Positions 23,001 to 34,340 are shown, counted from the stretch's first letter. The stretch: 64,000 nt of DNA from Chromobotia macracanthus (GCA_036877525.1 JAZGTH010000087.1:5154001-5218000); one strand, 5' to 3'. Numbers and translations are program-made. Notes: a model not told the origin generated them from the letters alone.

Positions 23001-24445
23001 TGGATCCAAATGCAGCCTCCGATCATTGCTGCATATCCACACGTACACACATGCCTGCACACACACACTTTTGTGGGCTCTCTGAAAACCCATTACAGTA
23101 GAAAGCAGCAGTACAAGGGTGGACCAATATTAGGCTATACTGCTGTAGACTGCCCAGTTACATTCATGTAAAGCATAACAACACTGAAAAGCAAAACAAA
23201 TAATCTGCAAATAAAAAATCATTTTGTGGATGTGATAAGTAAATACTGACCCTGTTTAAGGACATTTATATTCCAATAAACTGATGAATTGTTGGATGAA
23301 CTACACAAATTTAGCCTCACATCATATTTCCACAACTTTCATCTTGTCAGTGATGAAAGTTGGCACTGGCTTTATCTGTAATATTAATAGTAATGTTTAG
23401 CTCTGTGTATGGTAATCCTATCCTAGGTATTCTTGTTGCATGACTGCAACAATTTACTGTTACAATACAAGCAGTGGCGTATGCTGTTTTGCTCCTTATT
23501 TCGTTCTTAATTTTCCAAATAAAAAGTATAACTTTTAACTGGCCACTGTCTAGTTTTCATTTTCAAATATGCATTGACAAAAGGTATGCACTGAGGATTG
23601 TGCAACCGTGTGGGTCCGTCATGGGAAGAAGTTGTTGGGTTCTGTTGTAATATTATGTAATATTCATTAGAAATACATATGAAATGCATAATTCTGGCAA
23701 GAAATACTGGCAAAAAAACGTGTAATACAAAACTGATAGACTGTTTCCTGCTATGTCATACACTGACCGATCAAACTATCACCTTGCTTGACAAAAACTG
23801 GGACGTGGGCCAGTTTCCATGGCAAACACCAACATCTTTAAGTTGTCGTACTGTTCCTGCGTCACATAGTCCTATTAGGTAATGTGTGTGTTTCCCACCT
23901 TTTAACACGCATCCCTCGTAGCACTTCACAGTATTAGTAGGCGCTGGTAGGATGCTACTCTGTTGAAAATCGACTCTCTTACGACTTTATACCCACTTGA
24001 CTAATTAACGATTGCACCAAACAATATTTAAGGTTTCATGTCGTGAATAACTTACCTTGCGGGGGAAGACCTTGTGTTTGAATATGAAATGCGTGGATAT
24101 GAATCTTAATTGGGATGACCATTAATAGATACAGACGGATAAAATCTGATCAATTAATACAACCAACATATATCAATACAACTACACCAGTCATTGACAT
24201 CCCACATACAGCTGTTTTAAAACAATTAGGAAGGTGAGCGTGCACAATCCCTCATCGTGACATTCCGCTGCCAGAGCGTGTGAATGGTTCGTTATGCTTA
24301 TTATAACTTCTGTCTAAGATGCAGCGTGAACTATAAGGTACGTATGTACATGCAATCACAGCACGCATTTTAGAAACAAAATGTTCCTACCTGGTGGAGG
24401 GTTCCAGTTCCCTGGTTTTCTTGGGTTTTCCGTTGGAAATTTCAT
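10428..24445 (-). CDS. kcnk10: kcnk10 (TREK-2 two-pore-domain K+ channel), seven coding exons
   Basis: Encodes a plasma-membrane background potassium channel of the TREK subfamily, which works as a dimer and responds to stretch, lipids, heat and pH. Seven exons join with consistent phase to 567 residues (human KCNK10 is about 540). M1 lies at about 89-107, a cap-region Cys at 135 and an Asn-Ser-Ser glycosylation site just before pore 1. Pore 1 has TTIGYGN (GYG at 186-188). M2 follows, then M3 from about 250, pore 2 with TTVGIGDY (297-300), and M4 at about 318-338. The cytosolic tail opens with [11 protein letters not shown] and has a PKA-type RRRLS site with Ser near 378. The N-terminus [10 protein letters not shown] resembles one known human KCNK10 isoform start, and an in-frame TAA lies 15 nt upstream of the ATG. 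The long tail ([18 protein letters not shown]) separates it from KCNK2 and KCNK4. Whether it is the a or b paralogue cannot be told here. The Ile in filter 2 is unusual. Confidence 0.97.
11202..11344 (-). CDS. kcnk10: kcnk10 coding exon 6 (M4)
   Basis: A 143 nt exon with a CTCTTTCAG acceptor and a GAGGAG|GTGAGA donor. It encodes [19 protein letters not shown] and the M4 helix [19 protein letters not shown], ending at LSKKTKEE, the membrane-proximal start of the regulatory tail. Confidence 0.97.
11581..11965. mobile_element. LTR-like or short-TIR insertion with 5 bp target duplication
   Basis: A 385 bp unit begins TGTCAGGGTCACGGG and ends CCAGGATCCTGACA. It is flanked on both sides by AATTC (11576-11580 and 11966-11970). 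TG...CA ends and a 5 bp duplication fit a solo LTR; the short inverted ends could instead be a DNA transposon. It sits in kcnk10 intron 5 (between exons 5 and 6). Confidence 0.5.
12001..12060 (-). repeat. L2/SINE tail fragment
   Basis: Reads on the minus strand as the fish LINE/SINE tail. On the plus strand it is GGCAGACGCTTTTATCCAAA followed by GCGACTT. Confidence 0.6.
12551..13460 (+). repeat. AGGGCCC-type long fish repeat, copy 1
   Basis: Starts AGGGCCCAAGAAC with a second GGGCCCTATTGTTGTCC nearby and ends GGTGCTTGCAGCTATATA. It shares internal phrases such as AACAGGAAGT and ATCATGCCAAGACA with copies 2 and 3. It lies in kcnk10 intron 5. It is a high-copy fish family of uncertain class and has no coding potential here. 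Confidence 0.65.
13646..13838 (-). CDS. kcnk10: kcnk10 coding exon 5 (M3 and pore 2)
   Basis: A 193 nt exon with a CCTGCAG acceptor and a GCAG|GTATG donor. It encodes [13 protein letters not shown], the M3 helix, [13 protein letters not shown] and the second filter [11 protein letters not shown]. The codon at the usual Phe position is ATC (Ile). Confidence 0.96.
13839..14694. other. kcnk10 intron 4
   Basis: An 856 nt intron between exons 4 and 5. It is AT-rich, with nothing further recognised. Confidence 0.8.
14695..14855 (-). CDS. kcnk10: kcnk10 coding exon 4 (filter 1 and M2)
   Basis: A 161 nt exon between a TTTTTAAG acceptor and an AGG|GTAAGT donor. It completes [13 protein letters not shown] and encodes the M2 helix [19 protein letters not shown], followed by VGDQLGTIF and the linker [12 protein letters not shown]. 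All are TREK-family hallmarks. Confidence 0.96.
14856..16491. other. kcnk10 intron 3
   Basis: A 1.6 kb AT-rich intron with no recognised repeat or conserved-looking block. The open frame at 15995-16342 has no domain signature. Confidence 0.7.
16492..16609 (-). CDS. kcnk10: kcnk10 coding exon 3 (cap and pore helix 1)
   Basis: A 118 nt exon, too short and split to appear as a long open frame. The acceptor is CTCTTTCCAG and the donor is ACAATAG|GTAAC. It encodes [14 protein letters not shown], an Asn-Ser-Ser sequon, then [19 protein letters not shown] leading into the first selectivity filter. The phase matches the next exon. Confidence 0.96.
16610..20997. other. kcnk10 intron 2, first part
   Basis: Long AT-rich intron. 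A sharp GC-rich block at 18395-18545 stands out. Otherwise nothing is recognised before the repeat at about 21 kb. Confidence 0.6.
21005..22070 (+). repeat. AGGGCCC-type long fish repeat, copy 2
   Basis: Shares with copy 1 ATCATGCCAAGACA, CCATTTTG blocks and AACAGGAAGT. It ends GGGCCCATCATCGCTGCTTG then CAGCTATA, the clearest right end of the family in the window. It lies in kcnk10 intron 2. The left end is degraded. Confidence 0.65.
22239..22621 (-). CDS. kcnk10: kcnk10 coding exon 2 (N-terminus, M1, start of cap)
   Basis: A 383 nt exon between a TCAATAG acceptor and an AAG|GTAAAA donor. It encodes the rest of the cytosolic N-terminus, the [17 protein letters not shown]1 helix, the [14 protein letters not shown] junction and the start of the extracellular cap, including the cap Cys. 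It ends in phase 0. Confidence 0.97.
22622..24390. other. kcnk10 intron 1
   Basis: A 1.8 kb intron between the first and second coding exons. AT-rich, with a CA-rich stretch near 23041-23070. No other element is recognised. Confidence 0.6.
24391..24445 (-). CDS. kcnk10: kcnk10 coding exon 1
   Basis: Eighteen codons plus one base, ATG to a GTAGGA donor. It encodes [18 protein letters not shown], close to the start of one human KCNK10 isoform. Reading upstream from the ATG in frame, a TAA occurs after four codons, so this start is fixed. Other first exons may exist, as in mammals, but I did not find one. Confidence 0.93.
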
Positions 24446-24960
24446 TTTGGGCTGCAGTTAATGAAATTACGCGTCTGATTAAAAAGTAAAGAAACGTTTC
24501 AGTGTATCTGTTGAATTATGCAGCAAATTTCCTTTCATACATTGTTTTTAAACGAGACAAATAGGTAAATGAGCGCAAACATGAAAACATCTTAATTTTA
24601 GACGTGCTGGTTTTGCGGTTTACGGCTAGAGAAATGGAGACGATACAAGACTAGCATGATGCTGTCTCTGCCTCTTCATGGTTCTTAAGAATCCCAGATC
24701 CCTCCGCCTTGTGCCAGTTGCACCATTTTCCAAGCGTCAGACCCTTTGTGTGGTAAGTAAACAGTGAAGGTGCAGCAGAGGTCCATTCGCTGTTGGGGGC
24801 ATCGTTAGAGCGATTCACGAAATGACTACGTCTTCTAGAATGCTTTTATCAACCGAGCCTCAGCATGAGATCACTGCAGATGGTTCTACAGCTAAAACTT
24901 GGCGTCACGTGAATCCCACCTGCTTATGTTGCACTGTTGCGCCAAGGGTTGATGTGTTGT
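24446..24960 (-). promoter_or_regulatory. probable kcnk10 5'UTR and promoter region
   Basis: Sequence just upstream of the kcnk10 ATG is more mixed in composition than the intergenic AT-rich DNA and includes a CACGTG E-box at about 24906. There is no clear TATA box. The extent is a guess based on composition. Confidence 0.3.
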
Positions 24961-25500
24961 GAAGATTGATTCGGTGTTACACCAAGTTAAGAACAGTAGT
25001 TATTTATGTATTTATTTATTTATGCAGCCTAGTACACAGTGAGCTTTTAAACATTTGATACAGACACTGATAGCACACAGACAGAAAGTTCAAAAATTCT
25101 TTTAACACTTTTTCCAAAAATTTGAACGGCAAACTGCAAAGAAAACCTCATAAAATGGATTAGAGGGTTGACGGGAATGCGGCAAAGCACTGACTCCTTC
25201 AGCATTACAGCACTGAACGCGCATAAAATCACCATCTTATATAATGAAAATCCTACTCAATGCTCAAAACATATTTAACCTTTAGAACATTGCGATTAAA
25301 TTAAGTCACAGTCATAACAACATCTGTTTGTAGTTTCAATAAAATAATTCAATTAAATGTGCAAATTAAATATGTTGTATTTGTCTGTATATGTCAGCAC
25401 ACACATCACCCATTTTCCATAAATTACTATTATTTATTATTTCGTTATTACATTATTATTACAAGATTATAGCTTATTACATTATTACAATGATTATAGC

Positions 25501-26090
25501 TTATTAGTGCCAAAGTGCAAAAAGGCCCTGTTGTTTTCTTAGGATTTTTTTTAAGGTTTTTGGGATCTTTGGGCCCATTAACATGCTAAGAAACTCTTGA
25601 AACTTGCCACATACATTAGAGTCGTCAGCCATTTGAGCACCGTGAAATTTTAAATACTCATTTTTCATGTAAATACTCATGAGTATTTAAATACTCAATT
25701 TTCACCAAGCTTGGTGAGCATCATGCCAAGACATTGAAAAGGCTAAGTTGCAAAGTGATTTTTGATATGTTGCCATGTGGCAATAAATTAATGGCAAAAA
25801 ATGGTAACAGGAATTGGCTCATATCCTCTGCGTGAACTTTAATTCAAACGTGAGATATGGACTGATGATATAGAGGTGGCCATTGTAAGTCACAGTCATA
25901 GCACCACCAACTGGCAGAAAGAAGTATGTAAAACAGCATTTGAAAAAGTCCTTTTAATTTACTCAAGTTGAATCATGCTTGTTCAGAAAAAATAAATACT
26001 GAAAATGCTAAACTGTGAATAAATTATTGATATTGTAAATGTTGTTGCCATGGCGCAGCAATCAATGTATGGCTATAAATGAATATCATG
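25501..26090 (+). repeat. AGGGCCC-type long fish repeat, copy 3
   Basis: A degraded third copy in the same orientation. Shared phrases include GGTGAGCATCATGCCAAGAC, GCAATCAATCTATGGC-like sequence and a CTAAACTGTGAA segment matching copy 2. It lies upstream of kcnk10 in the intergenic region. Confidence 0.55.
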
Positions 26091-26814
26091 AATGTCATGA
26101 GTATTATGGCAGATGGTTGATGTTTTTTTTTGACAGTTCCCCACCTCTGAATTTAGTGCTGCTGGCAATCTCCATTTCACTCACTGTAGGTGGGAACATC
26201 AGTCACATCAATCCTGTTGTGCTAATTGGTCCAAAATAGACACTGCTCTTTCCAAAATGTATGGTACAGGTAAAAAGCAAAATTAACTAATTTGGAGGAA
26301 ACTGATAGCCTTTTTACATCTCATCATGATCATTACATTCCATATCTTACATTAATACTCCACCCATTGCAGTAGTGGCCACTTTAAAAAGTACAGTCTT
26401 CTTACAAAAATTGGCTTATATGATCTTTGGACCAAGCTGCACAGAAATGACTGAACAGAAGAATTCTATTAATCTTTGTTTAAAAGTTGTCACAATCTTA
26501 ACAATGTTGACCCAAAATTGGTTTGGAGACTGTATCTTGGCCATCCTTTGATTGATATGACACTTAATAAACTTCATTGGCACGTCGATTTGGTGGGTCC
26601 ATGCCAAACTTGGGAACAGTGCCACCTGAAGGTCACAAGATTTAAAAAATGGCTATTTTTGCTCATCACATTTAAAACCAAAACCGCAAAGCCTTTAAAA
26701 GGCACCTACAAAATATCTTTTGTTGGTCTGCATGTTGTCATGTCAAAGCATCCAAAGAAGAGGGAACAAAGAAGATATTAGCATTAGGAAAAAGCTCTTT
26801 TTAATCACAATGGG

Positions 26815-28265
26815 AGTCAGGCAGCTGCACTTTGTGGGTCGGGTCCTACTTCTGCTAAGGCAGAGCAGAGGCTGCACTCATGGGGCTCGCAGCTGGATTT
26901 GGTGAAAGATAAGTGAGAGATGGGCCCTGCCTTTTCTCTTGCGCTCTCTGCCAAATCGGATGAGCACACGCCAGCTTCAGAAGCCCGCTTGGAGGTCTCT
27001 TCTGAGCAGGACAATGAGCTCATACTGGCATGCTTCCTCACGTCTGAGGAGCTGGTTGAGGTGGTTTCTCGTGCTGTCGAGAAACTGAGCCTTGAGTGGC
27101 CAGACAAAAGACAGTACACTAAAAGATCTCAATTAGATGATAGGTAAATATCATCCACTAGAGAACAGCCTCCCCATCGCAATCTCCCATTCTTTCCTGA
27201 TCTTCACACCAAGGTGTGGAAGTTATGGAAGAATCCAAAGACTTACTCTTCCATTGTGAGTTTGCATAAGCATGGATATGGGGCGATGCCCAGGGTAGAA
27301 AGGATACTTACGGGCTATCTCTCTCTCTCTCTACAACATTGTTGTGGAGGAAACCTGCCTTGCCCATGGCATATAGACAGCATGGTACCACTCTCAGACT
27401 TTCTGGCAGCGTGGAAGCTTCTGCCCAGTTTGTCCCCATGGCTGTTAAGAACAGCAGAGAGAGGGTACAGAATTTAATTTGCCTCCCGTCCTCCACCTTT
27501 CAATGGCATTTTGCAGATTGTGGTAGTAGGAGAGCAGCATTTTGTAATGGCCCAGGAACTAGAGACTGTCTTGATGAAAGGCGCTATAGAATGCGTTCCT
27601 CCTAACATGAGAGATCTAGGCTTTTACAGCTGATATTTTATAGTTCCCAGAAAATATGGGGGGCTGTGTCCTATTCTGGATTTGTGTCACTTAAATCAGT
27701 ATCTGAGGAAATACAGATTCAAGATGTTGACCCTCAAACAGGCTGTGTGTCAAAATCAGCCCAAGGACTAGTTTGTCACAAGAGATCTGAAGGACACATA
27801 CTGTCACATTGAGATTTTGTCCAAACACAGGAACTTTCTCGGGTTCACTTTCGGAAGCTTACCAGTATTAAGTGCTTCCATTGGGCCAAGCTCTATCGCA
27901 CCTTCACAAGGTGTGTGGATGCAGCCCTTGTTCCATTGAAACTCCAGGGCATCCAGGTAATGAACTACATAAATGACTGGCTAGCAATGGAGATTCTATG
28001 CCCTGAAATGGCAGCTCTTTGTGTCATGGTGTGGGTGACACTGTGTTGACCTGGTTCACTGCCTTGTTGGTTCAGTTCTGGAGTTTCTTCAAGAGCTCTC
28101 TAAAGAGTTGGCCCCGGCTACTTACAGGGTGTATGTGGCCATTGTGTCTGCTAGCCTGTAGGAGATCTACAGGCTATATCAGAGGACCCTGCCTGCTTGG
28201 AGTTTGCCCCTGGCTTTGTTAAAGCCATTTTGCACCATAGATCACAGGTGTCTAGGGGCTCTAAG
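26815..28265 (+). pseudogene. DIRS-like tyrosine-recombinase retrotransposon remnant
   Basis: Coding debris spread over all three plus-strand frames with stops and frameshifts. In order: a gag-like part (AVEKLSLEWPDKRQ, then FPDLHTKVWKLWKNP and HGYGAMPRVE near 27190-27300), an RT part (FYSSQK...PILDLCHLNQYLRK, then RDLKDTYCHIEI near 27780-27820, then VMNYINDWLA at 27957-27986 where the family has YxDDW), and the start of the recombinase (near 28080-28150). The order gag, RT, recombinase and the RT wording are those of fish DIRS1-like elements. No intact gene remains and no terminal repeats were identified. The element is surrounded by other repeats. Confidence 0.72.
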
Positions 28266-29750
28266 TGATGTTTGTGCTGCGGCAGGCTGGGATGTAGGCA
28301 TGACACAATGCATTGGATTCTAAGGACGTGAGGGCCCAGAAATCCATATTTTGAAGGTCATTGGTTCTGTAGGAATAGGGTGCAGAGCAGGCATTATAGC
28401 TAGAAGAATGTAGGTTGTAGCCTGTAGATTGTAGGTAGCATTTGTGTTGTAGCTATTAGGCATGTCTTGAAGGATAAAAGACCTTTCTGGCTCATTAATA
28501 GGATTAACCTTCATTACCCAGCTGTCATTTGTAGAATAATGTATCATTAGCAGAATGGCCTTTATATCTTCTTTATTTACCAATATTGTAATATGTGTGA
28601 ATCAAGATTACTCAGGGTAGAGCAAGCAAGCAAGCGATATAATAACTAGAAAATATGAACATGTATGAGCAATATCCCAAGACTCAATTGTCTGCTCTTT
28701 GATTCCTATAACTTTTTTGATGTCCTATAACTATTTGGATCTGGTGTTAATTTTAAAACAATGATGTTTTATTTGTAAAATAACAATATCTCACCACCAC
28801 CACACATATAAACACATACACACAACCGTCAGGACAGACCATAATTATTGTAAATCCCAGTTAAAAAGATCTGTAACAGAGCGAGGAAATAACTGTAAAC
28901 AAAGATGCAACAAAGATCTCTTTTATTAATTAATATGCCTACATCCCTGCCTTAGTGAGCGGTGTGCTTTTGGCAATGTTTAGACTGTCAGTGTTTCAGA
29001 ATAAAACATTTGACTTGTTTTTACTTACAAGCTTGAGTCTGTGAATTGAGTCCCACATTACAAAACATGGGACATTTACATTTTGTCATTTATAGCTGTA
29101 TTTATACAGAAGAGTTGCCGTTGTTCTGTTGCAGTACATAACACTGTTATTTTGCTATCAGTGTAGTTTATATAACTTTGTTTTTTATCAACAATGCTTT
29201 CATTCTCTTTGTTGTCCGTGTTGTGCGAGTTGTAGACCGATTTAAAAGACCTTTATGTGTTACTATGAATGATGCAGTCAACCAGTGCAGGAGAGAATGA
29301 TCTCCAGCTTTTTATCTGTCTGAAACAGACGTAATACCACACTATAGCACATCTGTTTGTTGTTAAAAGATGACTGTGCATAACCAAAATTCAGTTTTGA
29401 GTGCAGTGGAGGAGTCTCGACCTTACATTACATACAGGTCTGACAACCATATTCTGCTTTTGAGTGAACAAACATAGCCTTTAATTGTTTCTTTGCTGCA
29501 CAGAGATTTATTTTACTTTAAAAACCCCTGGTATAGTGTATGCAGTAACAAAGACATTTTCAACCGCCTACGAAACCCTAACACCATGTATATAATTGTA
29601 ACAATAATCTATGGTGTCTCTGACACCATCTGCTGGACAAGATAACACCAAAAAATGTTTGAATAGAAATTATATATAAAAATAGTTTACATCTGTTTTG
29701 ACAAATAATCCTTTATCTATTAATGTCTGACATTTGTTCTGTGTTTTATT
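28266..29750. other. intergenic, no recognisable gene
   Basis: AT-rich DNA after the DIRS remnant. It may include more of its 3' end up to about 28400. A CTCF-like motif lies at 29623-29636 (minus). Confidence 0.35.
29623..29636 (-). promoter_or_regulatory. CTCF-like motif, weak
   Basis: Minus strand reads CCAGCAGATGGTGT, one position off the usual GGC core. Confidence 0.2.
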
Positions 29751-29813
29751 TTTCATTATATGTAAAGCTGCTTTGAAGCAATATGAAACAATATGCTACA
29801 GGAGGATATTTTT

Positions 29814-29969
29814 TCTCCTGTAGCTCAGTGGTAGAGCATTGCGTTAGCAGCACAAGAGGTTGTGGGTTCGATTCCCAGGGAGTACATGTACTAAGAAAAT
29901 GTATAACTTCAATGCACTGTAAGTCGCTTTGGACAAAAGCGTCTGCCAAATGCATAAATGTAAATATAA
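29814..29969 (+). mobile_element. tRNA-derived SINE (HAmo-like) with L2-type tail
   Basis: The tRNA-like head has A box TAGCTCAGTGG (29821-29831) and B box GGTTCGATTCC (29865-29875). It is followed by a short unrelated body and the tail GTAAGTCGCTTTGGACAAAA then GCGTCTGCCAAATGC, shared with fish L2 LINEs. This layout matches cyprinid SINEs such as HAmo. It is not a tRNA gene, because the acceptor stem does not close and the tail is attached. Confidence 0.8.
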
Positions 29970-32900
29970 CATTGTAAATAAGCTCTATATAAGTAAAATT
30001 TATTTTTTACAAAAACAGTCCCGGGAAGATCTCACAGTACTGCATAAAACCTGATAACCAATAAATTGAAAATCTAAAAGTTTCATGTATTAGTTTTAGA
30101 TTGATTGTTTAAAAAAGTGATTGTATATAAAGTGTCTGGTTGTCATTAAAATGAGATATTGTTTGACACAAAACAAAATTATTATTGTTTTCTCTTTACC
30201 TTTTGTTGGCTTATTTTATTTTCTTATGCAGAGGAAACAACTACAGAGCTATATTTACTGTTTATATGCGTTATATGTGTTCTGTTATTCTATTTATTTT
30301 TATGAGTGTACATTTGCATCATTTACGCTTTTCTGAATGTGGATGGTCACTAAGTTGCTGTTAACTGACCCAGTTAGTGTTTCTGCCACTACCGTGTCCA
30401 GCCAAGCATACCTTTCTAATCTTACTACCACAGAAGTCAGACATTAGGGGTCAAGCATCTGTCGCACTCCCACTAACCTCAGTTTGGTGACATCATCATT
30501 TAAAGACTCATAGGGAGCTGGTGGTGCATTTACAAACATCATATCAATGGTACAGCATCAACACTGCGCAGGCACACAATATTGCACATAACATTTCTAA
30601 GCTACATGCATTTGCATAAAACCTTTAGATACAATATCATTTGACAGTGAATGTCTGAAGAAAGTAAACATCAGCATACATCCTGCTTTTGTAAGCTATT
30701 GGATATTTGTTTGTTTGATTGATTATTGCTGATTTTATAGCACAGAACCGATGACTCCATGTCTATGTGAAGATATAATTTATTGTTTAGAGAACTACTG
30801 GATTACACAAATGCAACACAGTTGCGTTCCACTGCTGGCCACCGGCCACTAGATGGTGGTACAGTAGCCTACATATATGGTTTAAACAGCCAACATCCTG
30901 AATCATTAAAAGGCACCAATCATAGCAAACACACACACACTATAATATGACAATTCTGATCATGCGGTCATGCGAATGCATGTCAGTGGATAGAATTTAT
31001 TGTTTCCACAAGGCATAGCATTTAATGAGATAAAATGTCCCAATTAACCTTTTCATAAGTGCCATTTTCAAAAGATATGAATTTTACCTCACTGTTTAAG
31101 ACATTTATGGTCTAACACGTCAGCCCACTCAAGACAATTTATGTCATTTTCTTTAGTGTTATGCTTATATGAATCCCTAAAGTGAAAGAAATTAAAATTT
31201 TCATGTGCACATATATTGGTGCATGAGTTGTACTCTACAATACCAATCCAACACTAACGTTAAAACATGCATACTCTTAGTAAATAGACAAATATTTAAA
31301 TGACCTACTTTCTTACCAAGTAATTGGTTTAGAAGTGGCAACAAGAATTTATTAAAAATGCCTCTACAATAAGCCACATAAGCAGTACAGTATTGTTGAG
31401 CAGGACATGCATAATGTTAATGATTATCATGGTCCTCAAGAGCCTTCATGACACAGTCAGGTTTCTCATCATTACATATGACAAAGCAATGTTATTTTTG
31501 AATTGAAAAATCAGGAGCTTATGAGATCAGGAGCTACCACAATGTGGTAGAGTATATAGAATTATTCACTTAAGGTTAAGAGCATTGTACTTTATTAGCA
31601 TCTTTATGTTTGTAATGGCTGTATAAGTTACCATTCTGCCATGAGCTTTTCTAAACACAGGTATTTAAAAAATACCTACAAAAATGTTTTTATACATCAT
31701 ATTTTTAAGAATCCATCTGCACTTTATGTCAACACAACTCTCAGTATGACACAGTGTTTTTAAATAATTACTTTTCTCTTGATGTCACAACCAACCATCT
31801 TTACTGTAAACTTTGATACATTACTAACAATATATTTAAAAATATGTTTTTACAGGACAGTGAGACTTAATAAAACAACATTTTAATTTAATCTGATTAT
31901 CTGATCACCTGTAAAGACAAAGAGAGGAAAATAAGAATCATCTCAATCTACTACTATGTGTAATAGCACCAATACTGTGTGTAATGCTAGTAGTAGTTTT
32001 ATTAAGAGAAGCATCCTTTTTTTTGCTATTGTTGTGGAATTCACTGATTGTAATCTTAAAAATAAATTAAACCATGACTGCATCCAGACCTGGCTATATT
32101 TCTATATTAATAACCAACTTTAATATCTGTTGTTGTTTTGTTTATTCACTACAATGTACTACTTGTAAAAAAAGTAATAATTAATTAATTAAAATAATTT
32201 ATTATAAAATCATTAAAATAATAAATATTTATTTATTTATATATTATAAACAACCACTTATTAATTATTTATAGAGATAGTCAATGTATAAATGCTGCAT
32301 TTATACACTTTGGACACAATTACTTTTGGTTCTTGAATCTGATAAGCATTTCAAGAGTGCTGATACAGGACATTTAGACACAAAAATTGTTTTATAATCT
32401 TTATAGGCAATATATAGGGGGGGAAAGCATTTCACTAGCAACACACATTGACATTTTGTGACAACGTGTCCCGATAAAAAATGGCTGAAAAATCATACAT
32501 TTGTGTATATGGACTTATATGTGTATATGGATCAAACTCTTATAACTGAGATAAACAAGATATTTGCCCTTCAGACAGTTTTTCTATGTGACAACAAGTC
32601 TGAATTTCTCCTAGCAATTGTGTATGTATAAGATGGACTTGTGCAATTTTTTGGTGTGGTTGTAACCTGATTCAGCTTACTTCAATGTCCTGCAGTGGAT
32701 AAGAACTGAGGGGTGATTAATGTCTTAATGTCCTACTATTAAAGACCACAGAGGGGATGCAGGCTGCGGATAGTCAACACTATAAATCTCAGCAAAATTA
32801 ACTGTCAAATAATCATTCATCAGAAATGAAATCTCAACACATTATTACTACCACCCAAACACACGCACACACTGTGTCTGGGTGTTTCTGTGATATCGCT

Positions 32901-33060
32901 TTTTGTCAAGGTAATTACCACACAGAATGATAGGTTTATTGTATTTTACCTCCTTGTGTCATCCATTTTACTGTACAGAATCACTTTAAAATGGCAAAAG
33001 TTAAAATGTACACCATGATCTAGTTTGTTCTATTATATCTTTTTACATCTCTCTGTCTCT
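29970..33060. other. intergenic, no recognisable gene
   Basis: AT-rich sequence. The only marked site is a CTCF-like motif at 30846-30859. No repeats or exons recognised. Confidence 0.35.
30846..30859 (+). promoter_or_regulatory. CTCF-like motif, weak
   Basis: CCACTAGATGGTGG, near the CTCF core with T in place of C at one position. Confidence 0.25.
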
Positions 33061-33078
33061 CATCCACACACATATATC

Positions 33079-33099
33079 GAGAGAGAGAGAGAGAGAGAG
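33079..33099. repeat. (GA)n microsatellite
   Basis: A run of about ten GA units just before a conserved-looking block. Confidence 0.9.
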
Positions 33100-33290
33100 G
33101 GATGAACTCTGCTCCTTTGTGCAGGGCCATTGGAGGGGAAGGACTAAGCACATGCACTGGATTGATTACAGTGATGATTAATAGGCTTTCATTAACAACT
33201 TATCACAGATCATGGGGCTGAATAATGATGATGGTCTGTACACCCTCATCTCTCACTGCAAATGATAATACAGTGGTTTTTGTTTTACCT
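33100..33290. promoter_or_regulatory. candidate conserved regulatory block upstream of meis2
   Basis: Balanced-composition block in AT-rich DNA with clustered homeodomain and PBX-type sites: GGATTGATTACAG and GATGATTAATAGG (33150-33187), then CATTAAC and GAATAATGATGATGG. No coding frame. Its function is inferred only from motif density. Confidence 0.3.
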
Positions 33291-34340
33291 CCCATTTCTA
33301 GAGATGAAACATCCTGTATTTCTACTCCCTGAAATCTTTATAAAATCAACCCAGCTTCATTCTTTCTCTCGTTCTTTCTTTTGTTGAAAACTAATGATTG
33401 TTTTCAAAAAGGTTTCCAAAACACTCCACTATTTTCCTAGTAGTAGTTCTAATGTTAAGCCATTGTTGCTATTTTGGCCTGTTTGAGGGATCAGGAATTG
33501 TCTAATTAGCATGGTCCAGTTAGCCCCTGCTGTTGGGTTCTTTAACTATTCTGCTGCCAGCATTACAATGAATGTAACAGCATTACAAATATTGGCAACA
33601 AAATCTAAATAAAAAATACAAATAAAAAACTTATGTAGATGTTTTACTAGTTACAATTTTTAAAGTAAGTAATGTATATATATATTTTTCCTGTCTACAT
33701 GCATCTGCAGATAGCTTTAAATGTGTGTTCTTGTAGTGTCGTAAGCCAGCATTGCCTCTATGTTTGGCTATGTAAGGGCTATGTTTCTTTAATGAAAATG
33801 TTGGCTGAGTGTGATAAGATGTTCTTTAATTCACAGGTGTTTATTATTATTTTTTCTGATGCTTTATTATACATATCTGTGACCTGAAGGTGCTTCAGAG
33901 TTGTTATGCATTCTTGGTAAATTAATATCCCCTCATGATTTCTTGCAATGTCTAAAACAATGAGGTGTACGTTTCATAATAAGAAAGTATCATAATAAAA
34001 AATGTAAAAGAAAAATAAGCAATTGAATTTTTGTTGGGGGGGGGCTTTGTGAGGGACTGAAGAGCATCTTTGTGATGTGGTGTCAGACTGTCAGCACATG
34101 CGCTGTAAGTCATTCAGCTGGAATTTACTCCCTATACTCCCCAAGTGCTCTACACATTGTAATGTTTGTTGAGGGCTGCTCCTATACTTATCTGTTAGAG
34201 GACACACTGGATACACACAACCATATACACACATAATACAGCCTGCCAGAAGGAGTACAGTGCTAAATAAATCTTGTACTACATATGATATGTGTGAGAT
34301 ACAGGTCACTGCATTGTCATATCTTCTGGATACCAATGTT

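Noticed and set aside
26817..27119. Minus-strand 100-codon open frame
   Set aside because: It is antisense to the gag-like part of the DIRS remnant and has no recognisable domain.
29814..29885. Possible tRNA gene
   Set aside because: A and B boxes are present, but the acceptor stem does not pair properly and an L2-type tail follows. It is a SINE head.
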